DNA of 64,000 nucleotides from Bryobacteraceae bacterium (GTDB taxonomy: Bacteria > Acidobacteriota > Terriglobia > Bryobacterales > Bryobacteraceae): assembly GCA_026129905.1 (NCBI GenBank), contig JAHCHE010000022.1, forward strand, positions 62,001-126,000, given 5' to 3'. The notes under the pieces are model-generated. The model ran no database searches and was not told where the DNA came from. It saw only the letters and a program-made list of their open reading frames with translations. The position numbers were made by a program, and so were the translations under genes. Positions 8,366 through 16,852 of this stretch are shown one piece after another. Position 1 is the stretch's first letter. Each line of letters starts with the position of its first letter.

Positions 8366-10570
8366 ATGAACTTCCTCGATTCCATCTGGCTGATTCCGCT
8401 GTTCCCGCTGTTCGGCGCGGTGGTGATGCTGCTGATGGGGAGAAGGCTCGATCCGCAGCCCGCGTCCCCAGTGGCGGTGGCCTCGGGAGTCGGCGACGCC
8501 CCGGACGCGCACGGACACGGCCACGGCGAGCGTCACGCGTCCGCCCACGACGCCGCGCCCGGCCACGGGCACGAGGCGCATCACGGCGCCGGTTCGCGGG
8601 CGCTGGTGAGCCTGCTCTGTCCGGGGATGGTGCTGCTGTCGCTGATCTTCACGATCGGCGCGGTGGCGCAGCTCGCCGCCACGTCCGAGCGAGTCCACCA
8701 AGTGATCAAGTACACGTGGATCACCGGATTACCCTTCCAGCTCCAGGACGGAAGCCTCGCGCGGTTCGGGGCCGACCTCGGATTTCTGCTCGACCCGTTG
8801 AGCGCGGTGATGACGCTGGTGGTCACGTTTGTCGGGTTCCTCATTCACGTGTATTCCATCGGCTACATGGGGCACGAGACCGGCTACTACCGGTTTTTCG
8901 CCTACATGAACCTGTTCGTGTTCTTCATGCTGACGCTGGTACTGGCGAACAACTACCTGTTGCTGTTCGTCGGGTGGGAGGGCGTCGGCCTGTGCAGCTA
9001 TCTTCTGATCGGCTTCTACTTTCATAAGAAGTCGGCGGGCGATGCCGGCAAGAAGGCGTTCGTGGTCAACCGCATCGGCGATGCAGGGTTCATCGTCGGC
9101 ATGCTGCTGATGTTCTCCGTGGTCGGGACCGTGCGCTTCGTCGACGTCAACCAAGCCTTCGGCGGCATGTCGCCCGAGACCGGTTTCGGGGTGTTGAGCG
9201 CGATGGCGCTGCTGCTGTTCATCGGCGCGACCGGCAAGTCCGCGCAAGTCCCGCTCTACACGTGGCTGCCCGACGCGATGGAAGGCCCGACGCCGGTATC
9301 CGCGCTGATCCACGCGGCGACCATGGTGACCGCGGGCGTGTACATGGTGGCGCGCTCGAACGTCCTCTATCAGCTCACTCCAGAGACGTCGGGCATCGTC
9401 GCGGCGATCGGCGCGTTCACGGCGATTCTGGCGGCCTCGATCGCGCTGGTACAGAACGATATCAAGCGCGTGCTGGCGTACTCGACGGTGAGCCAGCTTG
9501 GCTTCATGTTCATGGCCGCGGGCGTCGGCGCGTACTGGGTGGCCATTTTTCACCTGTACACGCACGCGTTCTTCAAGGCCCTGCTCTTCCTTGGATCCGG
9601 CTCGGTGATTCACGCGATGAGCGGCGAACAGGACATCCGGCGAATGGGAGGGCTGAAGGACAAGATCCCGATCACGCACTGGACGATGTTCGTCGCGTCG
9701 CTGGCGATCGCGGGGATTCCGGGGCTGGCGGGGTTCTTCTCAAAGGATGAAATCCTCTGGCAGGCGTGGAGTTCGCCGCTCGGCTCGAAAGCGGTCTGGG
9801 CGGTGGGGACCGTCACGGCGTTCATGACGGCGTTCTACATGTGGCGGCTGATGTACCTGACGTTCTACGGCCGGTCGCGCGTGGCGCCGGAGGTGGCCGC
9901 GCACGTACATGAATCGCCGGCCACGATGACCGTACCGCTGACGATCCTGGCGGCGGGCAGCGCGCTGGCGGGGTGGATCGGCGTGCCGAAGCTCTGGACG
10001 ATGTTCGGGGACGGCTTCCGCACGTTCGAGCACTGGCTGGAGCCGGTGTTTGCATCGGGCGCCGCTCACGCGGCCGCCGCGGCGCACGGCGAGGCCCACC
10101 ACGACACGTCAATCGAGTGGCTGCTGATGGGGCTATCGGTGCTGATCGCGTTGCTGGGCATTGTGCTCGCGCGCTATCTGTATTCGGTGAACACGGCCGC
10201 GCCGGACGCTATTCAGCGCGCCAGCGGCCCGCTCTATGGCGTGCTATCGAACAAGTGGTACGTGGACGAGATTTACGATTTCCTGTTCATCAACGGGCTA
10301 TCGAAGGGGGGCGGGCGCGTCCTGAGCCGGTTCGACAATCGCATCGTGGACGGCGGGGTGAACGGAGCGGGCTGGATGACGCGGCTTGCCGCCACCGTAT
10401 CGGGATTTTGGGATACGTGGGTGGTGGACGGCTCGATTCGGCTGCTCGCATTCGGCGTGAAGGTCGCCTCGTATCCGATGCGCCTCCTGCAATCCGGATA
10501 TGTCCAGTCCTACGCGTTCGTAATCGTCGTCGGCGTGGCTGTAGCCCTGGGGTACTACCTGACGCGGTGA
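8366..10570 (+). CDS. nuoL: NADH-quinone oxidoreductase subunit L with histidine-rich loop insertions
   Basis: 734-aa antiporter-like proton-pumping subunit, larger than a typical NuoL of roughly 610-650 aa. The core is orthodox: VGWEGVGLCSYLLIGFYF, KSAQVPLYTWLPDAMEGPTP and the lateral helix near the C-terminus. The extra length includes a His-rich stretch between TM1 and TM2 with nine His in residues 49-73 (H49, 51, 53, 57, 61, 67, 69, 72, 73). A second small His group lies at 568, 574, 578 and 579 in another hydrophilic loop. These resemble metal-binding or buffering loops; the function is unknown. It is followed after 4 bp by nuoM. Confidence 0.95.
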   Translation: MNFLDSIWLIPLFPLFGAVVMLLMGRRLDPQPASPVAVASGVGDAPDAHGHGHGERHASAHDAAPGHGHEAHHGAGSRALVSLLCPGMVLLSLIFTIGAVAQLAATSERVHQVIKYTWITGLPFQLQDGSLARFGADLGFLLDPLSAVMTLVVTFVGFLIHVYSIGYMGHETGYYRFFAYMNLFVFFMLTLVLANNYLLLFVGWEGVGLCSYLLIGFYFHKKSAGDAGKKAFVVNRIGDAGFIVGMLLMFSVVGTVRFVDVNQAFGGMSPETGFGVLSAMALLLFIGATGKSAQVPLYTWLPDAMEGPTPVSALIHAATMVTAGVYMVARSNVLYQLTPETSGIVAAIGAFTAILAASIALVQNDIKRVLAYSTVSQLGFMFMAAGVGAYWVAIFHLYTHAFFKALLFLGSGSVIHAMSGEQDIRRMGGLKDKIPITHWTMFVASLAIAGIPGLAGFFSKDEILWQAWSSPLGSKAVWAVGTVTAFMTAFYMWRLMYLTFYGRSRVAPEVAAHVHESPATMTVPLTILAAGSALAGWIGVPKLWTMFGDGFRTFEHWLEPVFASGAAHAAAAAHGEAHHDTSIEWLLMGLSVLIALLGIVLARYLYSVNTAAPDAIQRASGPLYGVLSNKWYVDEIYDFLFINGLSKGGGRVLSRFDNRIVDGGVNGAGWMTRLAATVSGFWDTWVVDGSIRLLAFGVKVASYPMRLLQSGYVQSYAFVIVVGVAVALGYYLTR

Positions 10571-10574
10571 ACCG

Positions 10575-12134
10575 ATGAGTAACCACCTGCTGAGTATCGT
10601 GTTGTTCACGCCGCTGGCCGGCATGCTGATCCTGCTGCTGATTCCGGCCGCACAGAAGAACCTCATCCGCATCTGGGCCAACGTCGCCGCCTTCGCCGGG
10701 TTCCTGGTCTCGCTGCCGCTGTGGGTCCATTTCGACCGCGGCAACGGCGGCTTCCAGATGGTGGAGCGGGGGGACTGGATCCCCGCCCTCGGCGTCAAGT
10801 ACAACATCGGCATCGACGGGGTGAGCCTGCTGCTGGTTTTGCTGACGACGCTCACCGGCTTCATCGCGATCCTGTCGTCGTGGAACGCGGTAGACCGCCA
10901 CGAGAAGTCCTACTACGCGATGTTCCTGTTGCAGCAGACGGGAATGATCGGCGTGTTCGTCGCGCTCGACTTTTTCCTGTTCTACGTGTTCTGGGAAGTG
11001 GTGCTGATCCCGATGTACTTCATCATCGGGGTATGGGGCGGTCCGCGAAAGCTCTACGCGGCGATCAAGTTCTTCATGTACACGCTGGCGGGCAGCGTAC
11101 TGATGCTGCTCGGCATCCTGACGCTGTACTTCGAACACTTCAACCAGTTCAACTTCTACACGTTCGAAATTTCCGAACTGCTGAAGCTGAACCTGCCGCT
11201 GGGGATCCAGCAATGGGTGTTCTGGGCGTTCTTCATCGGCTTCGCCATCAAGGTGCCGATGTTCCCGTTCCACACCTGGCTGCCGGACGCGCACGTGGAG
11301 GCGCCGACGGCGGGCTCGGTGATCCTGGCTTCCGTGCTGCTGAAGATGGGGACGTACGGCTTCATCCGGTTCTCGCTGCCGCTGCTGCCGAACGCCTCGA
11401 TCGACCCGTGGATCGTCCAGACGATGGCGGTGCTTTCGATCGTGGCCATCATTTATGGCGCGCTGGTGAGCCTGATGCAGGAGGACTGGAAGAAGCTGGT
11501 GGCGTACTCCTCGGTGAGCCACCTGGGGTTCTGCACGCTCGGCATCTTTTCGCTGAACCCGAATGGAATCGCGGGCAGCGTCCTCCAGCAGATCAACCAC
11601 GGCATCTCGACGGGCATGCTCTTCCTGATTGTGGGCGTCGTGTATGAGCGGCGGCACACGCGCCTGATCAGGGACTATGGCGGGCTGGCCCACGTCATGC
11701 CGAACTTCGCGTTCATCTTCGCTTTCGCAATGCTGAGTTCGGCGGGGTTGCCGCTATTGAACGGCTTCATCGGCGAATTCACGATCCTGCAGGGAGCGTT
11801 TGAGGCGAGCCGGACGTGGGCGGCGTTCGCGGTGACCGGCGTGGTGCTGGGCGCGGCGTACCTGTTGTGGGTGTACCAGCGAACGATGCTTGGACAGATC
11901 ACGAACGCCAAGAACCGCTTGCTGCCGGACCTGAGCCTGCGAGAGTGGGCGGTATTCCTGCCGTTCATGGCGTGGGCGCTATGGATCGGCATCTATCCGA
12001 AGCCGTACTTCGACGTGCTGGAGAAGCCGGTGGCCCAGTTGGTGGAGCGGGTCCGGCCCGGTTATTTCGAGGCGCAGGCGGCGCGGGCGCAAGCCGCTCT
12101 GATCGATTCGGGGAAGGAGACAACCCTCCGATGA
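10575..12134 (+). CDS. nuoM: NADH-quinone oxidoreductase subunit M
   Basis: 519-aa antiporter-like proton-pumping subunit. Diagnostic segments are NIGIDGVSLLLVLLTT, FYVFWEVVLIPMYFIIGVWG, PMFPFHTWLPDAHVEAPTAG and KLVAYSSVSHLGFCTLG. About 14 TM helices, normal length. Its stop codon overlaps the nuoN start (ATGA, 12131-12134). Confidence 0.95.
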   Translation: MSNHLLSIVLFTPLAGMLILLLIPAAQKNLIRIWANVAAFAGFLVSLPLWVHFDRGNGGFQMVERGDWIPALGVKYNIGIDGVSLLLVLLTTLTGFIAILSSWNAVDRHEKSYYAMFLLQQTGMIGVFVALDFFLFYVFWEVVLIPMYFIIGVWGGPRKLYAAIKFFMYTLAGSVLMLLGILTLYFEHFNQFNFYTFEISELLKLNLPLGIQQWVFWAFFIGFAIKVPMFPFHTWLPDAHVEAPTAGSVILASVLLKMGTYGFIRFSLPLLPNASIDPWIVQTMAVLSIVAIIYGALVSLMQEDWKKLVAYSSVSHLGFCTLGIFSLNPNGIAGSVLQQINHGISTGMLFLIVGVVYERRHTRLIRDYGGLAHVMPNFAFIFAFAMLSSAGLPLLNGFIGEFTILQGAFEASRTWAAFAVTGVVLGAAYLLWVYQRTMLGQITNAKNRLLPDLSLREWAVFLPFMAWALWIGIYPKPYFDVLEKPVAQLVERVRPGYFEAQAARAQAALIDSGKETTLR

Positions 12135-13600
12135 GCGAGTTCTACACGGCCACCGATCATTACGTGGTGGTCCCCGCCATCATGCTGGCGCTGTTCGGCT
12201 GCGCGGTCCTGCTGTTCGATTTCTGGATGTTTCCGCAGGCGCGGCACCGCAAATACCTGCTGCTGGTGCTGATCGGCGGAGAGATCTTCACCGGCGTGCA
12301 CCTGTGGCGTCAGGGGAACTTCCTGTCGGCGCAAGGGCTGTCGGAGCTGGTGGCGTTTCGCGGCTCGCTGGTGCTGGACGGCTTCTCACTGTTCTTCAAT
12401 TGGATTTTCGTGGCCGCCACGATCATCGTGGCCATCGCGTCCTACCGCTACCTGGAGATTGAAGGCGAGCACCACGGGGAGTACTACGGGCTGATCCTGG
12501 TGGCGCAAAGCGGCATGTTCTTTCTCGCCGCGGGAACCGATCTGATCACGCTGTTCATCGGCGTGGAGCTGATGGCGCTCTGCTTCTACGTGATGGTCGG
12601 CTTCCTGCGCGGGCAGAAACGGTCGAACGAGGCGGCCATCAAGTACCTTCTGCTGGGCGCGTTTTCGAGCGGGCTGATGGTGTACGGCTTTTCGCTCTTG
12701 TACGGCTTGTCGGGATCGACCAAGCTTTCCGTCATCGGCCAGGCCGTCGCCGCGCGCGAGCCGTGGGACCCCATGCTGTTCCTCGCCATCGCCACGATTT
12801 CCGTCGGGCTGCTGTTCAAGGTGTCCGCCGCGCCGTTCCACATGTGGGCGCCGGACGCCTACGAGGGCGCGCCGACCACGGTGACCGCGTACCTGGCAGT
12901 GGGCTCGAAAGCGGCGTCGTTCGCGTTCCTGATGCGCATGTACTTAGGTCCGCTGTCGGAGGGCCGGCCTACGTGGGAGCCGCTGCTGATCGGGGCCGCG
13001 GTGCTGAGTATGACGATCGGCAACATCGCGGCGGTGACGCAGAGCAACGTGAAGCGCCTGCTGGCGTACAGCTCGATCTCGCACGCCGGCTATATTCTCC
13101 TCGGCCTGGTGGCGGGCAATCAAACCGGCATCAAGGGCATGGCCGTGTACATTCTGGTCTACGCCTTCATGACGATGGGAGCATTCATCGTGGTGGTGGC
13201 GCTGCGGCGCAAGGAGCTCATCGGCGAGGACATCGACGACATGGCCGGTTTGATCCACAAGAGCCCCGGCTACGCGGTGCTGATGCTGATCTTCCTGCTG
13301 TCGCTGGCGGGCATCCCGCCCACGGCGGGCTTCATCGGGAAGTACTACATCTTCCTGGCGCTGCTGGAGACGGGCCATTACGTTCTGGCCGCCGTGGCGG
13401 CGCTATACGTGGCCGTAGCCATTTACTACTACTTCCGCATCGTGCGGAGCATGTTTGTCAGCGAAGCGGCCGAGACGCCTCCGCTCGCCACCACGGTCGG
13501 CGTGCGCGTGGCGCTGGCCGTGACCGGCGTGTTGACGCTGGTGATGGGCGTCTATCCGGAGCCGTTCCTCCGGCTGGCGCAGAGTTCGCTGACCCGGTAG
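12131..13600 (+). CDS. nuoN: NADH-quinone oxidoreductase subunit N
   Basis: 489-aa antiporter-like subunit. Conserved blocks are FIGVELMALCFYVMVGF, KVSAAPFHMWAPDAYEGAPT and LAYSSISHAGYILLG. The open frame extends upstream into nuoM, but the start at 12131 gives a normal N-terminus and an ATGA overlap preceded by a GGAG-type site. nuoH follows after 6 bp. Confidence 0.95.
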   Translation: MSEFYTATDHYVVVPAIMLALFGCAVLLFDFWMFPQARHRKYLLLVLIGGEIFTGVHLWRQGNFLSAQGLSELVAFRGSLVLDGFSLFFNWIFVAATIIVAIASYRYLEIEGEHHGEYYGLILVAQSGMFFLAAGTDLITLFIGVELMALCFYVMVGFLRGQKRSNEAAIKYLLLGAFSSGLMVYGFSLLYGLSGSTKLSVIGQAVAAREPWDPMLFLAIATISVGLLFKVSAAPFHMWAPDAYEGAPTTVTAYLAVGSKAASFAFLMRMYLGPLSEGRPTWEPLLIGAAVLSMTIGNIAAVTQSNVKRLLAYSSISHAGYILLGLVAGNQTGIKGMAVYILVYAFMTMGAFIVVVALRRKELIGEDIDDMAGLIHKSPGYAVLMLIFLLSLAGIPPTAGFIGKYYIFLALLETGHYVLAAVAALYVAVAIYYYFRIVRSMFVSEAAETPPLATTVGVRVALAVTGVLTLVMGVYPEPFLRLAQSSLTR

Positions 13601-13606
13601 CCGCCT

Positions 13607-14791
13607 ATGGAAACCGTAATTCAACATCCGCTGTTCGCGCCGCTGGTCATCACGGCGGTGATCATCGCCGTGTTTCCGCTGCTGGCGGGTTACATCGTGC
13701 TGGTGGAGCGGAAGGTGCTCGCCGACATCCAGGTGCGGCTGGGCCCGATGCGCGTGGGACCGCACGGGATTCTTCAGCCGATTGCCGACGCGGTAAAGCT
13801 TCTCCAGAAAGAGGACATCATTCCCACCGAGGCGGACCGCGCGCTGTTCTGGCTGGCGCCGGTGATCCCAGCGGTGACGGCGCTGACGGCATTCGCCGTT
13901 CTGCCGTTCAGCGGCCACGTCGTGGTGACGGACGTGAACGTCGGTCTGCTGCTGATCGCGGCGATGTCGGCGGTGGGCATTCTCGGCATCATCATCGGGG
14001 GCTGGTCGTCGAACAGCCACTATCCGCTGCTCGGCGCGCTGCGCAGCTCGGCGCAGCTTGTGAGCTACGAGGTGGCGCTGTCGCTCGGGCTGATCGCGGG
14101 CGTGATGTCGGCGGGCAGCCTCAGTATGCTGAAGATCGTCGAGGCGCAGCGCGAACGCGGGGTCTGGTTCGTCTTCGACAATTACGGCCTGATGATCATC
14201 CCGTTCATGGTGTTCCTGATCGCCGCGATCGCCGAGACGAACCGGCTGCCGTTTGACCTGCCGGAGGCTGAGTCGGAGTTGGTGGCGGGCTTCATGACCG
14301 AGTACAGCGGCTTTCGCTGGGCGCTGTTTTTTCTGGCCGAGTACGCCAGCATTTTCGTGATCGCCGGCGCGGGCGTCACGCTGTTCTGGGGCGGCTGGCT
14401 GCGGCCGTTCCCGAGTTGGGGCTGGCTGGACATTCCGCTCAACTACGTCTTTCCGGTGGCGCTGTTCGGCGTCTCGGGGCTGCTGACGCTGCGGCTGGCG
14501 CAGCGGTTGAAGAAGTACAGCTCGGCGCGCGCGGCGTTTCTGGCGCTGGTGGGCGTTGGGGTGGCGCTGGTGGGGCTGGTGTTCCTGATCCCGCCGGTCA
14601 ACGCGGCGATCATCGGGGTGTTCTGGTTCCTGACGAAGGTGGGCGCATTCATCTACTTCATGATCTGGATCCGCGGCACGTTTCCCCGGTTCCGCTACGA
14701 CCAGCTCATGAATATCGGCTGGAAGGTGCTGATCCCGGTGGCCATGGGGGGTCTATTGCTAAACGCCATCGTCGGCATGGCGTTGGCGTAG
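13607..14791 (+). CDS. nuoH: NADH-quinone oxidoreductase subunit H
   Basis: 394-aa membrane subunit at the junction of the two arms, lining the quinone chamber. Typical segments are VERKVLADIQVRLGPMRVGP, NRLPFDLPEAESELVAGF and WIRGTFPRFRYDQLMNIGWK. It stands last in the operon, after nuoN, instead of its common place between nuoG and nuoI. No nuoA, B, E, F or G is present in the window. Confidence 0.95.
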   Translation: METVIQHPLFAPLVITAVIIAVFPLLAGYIVLVERKVLADIQVRLGPMRVGPHGILQPIADAVKLLQKEDIIPTEADRALFWLAPVIPAVTALTAFAVLPFSGHVVVTDVNVGLLLIAAMSAVGILGIIIGGWSSNSHYPLLGALRSSAQLVSYEVALSLGLIAGVMSAGSLSMLKIVEAQRERGVWFVFDNYGLMIIPFMVFLIAAIAETNRLPFDLPEAESELVAGFMTEYSGFRWALFFLAEYASIFVIAGAGVTLFWGGWLRPFPSWGWLDIPLNYVFPVALFGVSGLLTLRLAQRLKKYSSARAAFLALVGVGVALVGLVFLIPPVNAAIIGVFWFLTKVGAFIYFMIWIRGTFPRFRYDQLMNIGWKVLIPVAMGGLLLNAIVGMALA

Positions 14792-14841
14792 CGGGTGTCT
14801 GAAAGAGGCTGCGTTAGGGGGCGATCGGCAGCCGGCCCGGC

Positions 14842-14877
14842 GGCGGTTGGGAACCGCCTCGCAGGATGAGATCCTGC
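14842..14877. terminator. Twin hairpins between convergent nuoH and tsaE
   Basis: Two perfect 7-bp stems with 3-nt loops stand back to back: GGCGGTT/AACCGCC (14842-14858) and GCAGGAT/ATCCTGC (14861-14877), separated by TC. They fill the gap between two converging operons, which fits a bidirectional terminator. There is no clear U-run for either direction, and the twin-stem form also resembles REP/BIME-type repeats. Confidence 0.5.
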
Positions 14878-14892
14878 CCCGCATTCGGCAGG

Positions 14893-15318
14893 TTATTTTC
14901 TAACGACGCTTAGCACGGCGATTTCCCGCTCGTCGCCGTTCAGGCGGCGGATCTGAACCTCGACCGTTCCGTCAGGCCAAAGCCGGGGGAACTTCTCGCC
15001 CCATTCCACCAGCACCAACGCGTCCCGGTCGAAGAGTTCGTCCAGGCCCAGCGTCTCGGCCTGCGCGGGTTCGTCCAACCGGTAGAGGTCGACGTGGTAC
15101 ACGCGGACGGGATCGCCGTACTCGTGGATAAGCGTGAAGGTGGGGCTGGAGACTTCCTCCGGCGGGGCCGCGCCGAGGCCTTTCACGATGCCCTTGGCGA
15201 GCGTTGTCTTGCCGGCGCCCAGGTTGCCGGTCAGCAGGACGACGCCGCGCGGCGGCAGAGTGCGCGCGAGCCGCTCCCCCAACGCGATCGTCTCTTCTTC
15301 AGAGCTGGTCCGGTACAC
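14893..15318 (-). CDS. tsaE: tRNA threonylcarbamoyladenosine biosynthesis ATPase TsaE
   Basis: 141-aa P-loop ATPase that acts with TsaB, TsaC and TsaD to form t6A37 on ANN-decoding tRNAs. Walker A GNLGAGKTT is at 31-39. The family motifs SSPTFTL (57-63), HVDLYR (75-80) and VEWGEK (104-109) are all present, and the length is normal. It overlaps the end of the NAD(P)HX-repair gene by 20 bp and is the last gene of the leftward lpxD operon. The nnr-tsaE pairing is common in bacteria. Confidence 0.93.
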   Translation of the reverse strand: MYRTSSEEETIALGERLARTLPPRGVVLLTGNLGAGKTTLAKGIVKGLGAAPPEEVSSPTFTLIHEYGDPVRVYHVDLYRLDEPAQAETLGLDELFDRDALVLVEWGEKFPRLWPDGTVEVQIRRLNGDEREIAVLSVVRK

Positions 15319-16852
15319 CGGCGCATTCCCCGATCGCCTCCGGCAGACGCCGCAACAGGTCCGTCGCGATCAGCGACTTCTCGCCTACGGATCGGACGCC
15401 GATCTGGCCCGCCAGGCCGTGCAGGTAGACGGCGGCGAGCACGGCGGCCTCCTGGTCTTCCGGGAACTGGGCCATCAAGCCGGCGATCATGCCCGTCAGA
15501 ATGTCGCCCGTGCCGCCGGTAGCCATGCCGGGGGTCCCGGTGGGATTCACCCAGACGCGGCCGCCGGGCATCGCCACGAGGGACCGGTAGCCTTTGAGGA
15601 CCAGGCAGACGTTTCGCTCCGTCGCGTAGGTCCGGGCCACGCGGACGCGGTCGCCCGCAATTCGCTCGGCGTTCAGACCCGCAAGCCGGCTCATCTCGCC
15701 GGGATGGGGGGTCAGCACCATGGACGGGCGGCCGGTGAAATCCGCTCCGGCGAGCGCATTGAGGCCGTCGGCGTCGATCACCATGGGCTGGCTGTAGTCG
15801 GCGACGAGCCTGCGCACGAACGTGATCGTCTCGGCGTGGGCGCCGAGGCCGGGTCCCACAGCAAAAACGGTCTTCCGCTCGGCCAGCGCCGCGAAGCGGC
15901 CGTAATCGAACGCCTGCGCCGCGATCGTGCCGGCGTCGGTTTCCGGCAGCGGTTCCGTCATCAGTTCCGCCGCGTGCGAGGCGATCTCGGCGGTCGAGCC
16001 CGCGGCCGACGCCACCGTGACCAAACCCGCCCCGGCTCGCAGGGCGGATAACCCGGCCATGGCCGCCGCACCGGACTTGCCGCGCGATCCGCCGATCACC
16101 AGCACGTGCCCGAAGCTGCCCTTGTGCGACTCCGGGGCGCGGGGACCGAAGAGCCGCCGGAAACGCTCGGCGCCGCTGAGCGCCAGGTCGATCGAGTCGT
16201 CGTCCTCGAACAGGCGGGGATCCGATCCGATCGCGCCGACGCGCAGCTCGCCGACGTACCCGCACGCCGGCGGCAGAACGTGGCTGATCTTGGGCGCGGT
16301 GAAGGTTACCGTGTAGTGAGCCCGCACTGCCTCGCCGGAAACCTCGGCCGAGTCGCTCGGCAGGCCCGACGGCATGTCGACCGCGACGATGCGGGCCAGC
16401 GGGAAGCCCGTGTTGATTTCCCGGATGAGGTCGAGCATGGGTCCGCGTACGGGCCCCGTCAAGCCCGTGCCGAGCAACGCATCGATCACGATCGTCGCCA
16501 GCCGCATTTCGGGCGTCAGTGCGCGGGTCACCGGACAGCGGCAGGCTTCGAGCATCCGGAAGTTCTCCGCCGCCTCTGCCTTCAGTTCGTCCGGATTGCC
16601 GGCGAACACGACGTGCAGGGCTTGCGGCCGGAAGCGCGTGTGAAGCTGGCGCGCGACGACAAAGCCGTCGCCGCCGTTGTTTCCCTTCCCGCACAGGACG
16701 ACGATCCGCTGGGCCGCCAGCGGCGCGAACTTCTCGTCGAGGAACTCCACTACCCGGTGCCCGGCGTTCTCCATCAGCACGATGCCGGGAATGCCGAGTT
16801 CCATCGTGCGCAGATCGATATCGCGCATTTGCGCAGCGGTAAGGACTTTCAC
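15299..16852 (-). CDS. nnr: Bifunctional NAD(P)H-hydrate epimerase / ADP-dependent NAD(P)H-hydrate dehydratase
   Basis: 517-aa metabolite-repair enzyme. The N-terminal YjeF_N domain (about 1-210) epimerises R- and S-NAD(P)HX and shows the motif CGKGNNGGDG at 54-63. The C-terminal ribokinase-like domain dehydrates S-NAD(P)HX with ADP and shows TPHPGEMSRL and the nucleotide-binding GTPGMATGGTGDILTG. The GTG start at 16852 overlaps the stop of the upstream K+ channel gene (GTGA); the open frame continues upstream, but only as a shadow of that gene. Confidence 0.92.
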   Translation of the reverse strand: MKVLTAAQMRDIDLRTMELGIPGIVLMENAGHRVVEFLDEKFAPLAAQRIVVLCGKGNNGGDGFVVARQLHTRFRPQALHVVFAGNPDELKAEAAENFRMLEACRCPVTRALTPEMRLATIVIDALLGTGLTGPVRGPMLDLIREINTGFPLARIVAVDMPSGLPSDSAEVSGEAVRAHYTVTFTAPKISHVLPPACGYVGELRVGAIGSDPRLFEDDDSIDLALSGAERFRRLFGPRAPESHKGSFGHVLVIGGSRGKSGAAAMAGLSALRAGAGLVTVASAAGSTAEIASHAAELMTEPLPETDAGTIAAQAFDYGRFAALAERKTVFAVGPGLGAHAETITFVRRLVADYSQPMVIDADGLNALAGADFTGRPSMVLTPHPGEMSRLAGLNAERIAGDRVRVARTYATERNVCLVLKGYRSLVAMPGGRVWVNPTGTPGMATGGTGDILTGMIAGLMAQFPEDQEAAVLAAVYLHGLAGQIGVRSVGEKSLIATDLLRRLPEAIGECAGVPDQL

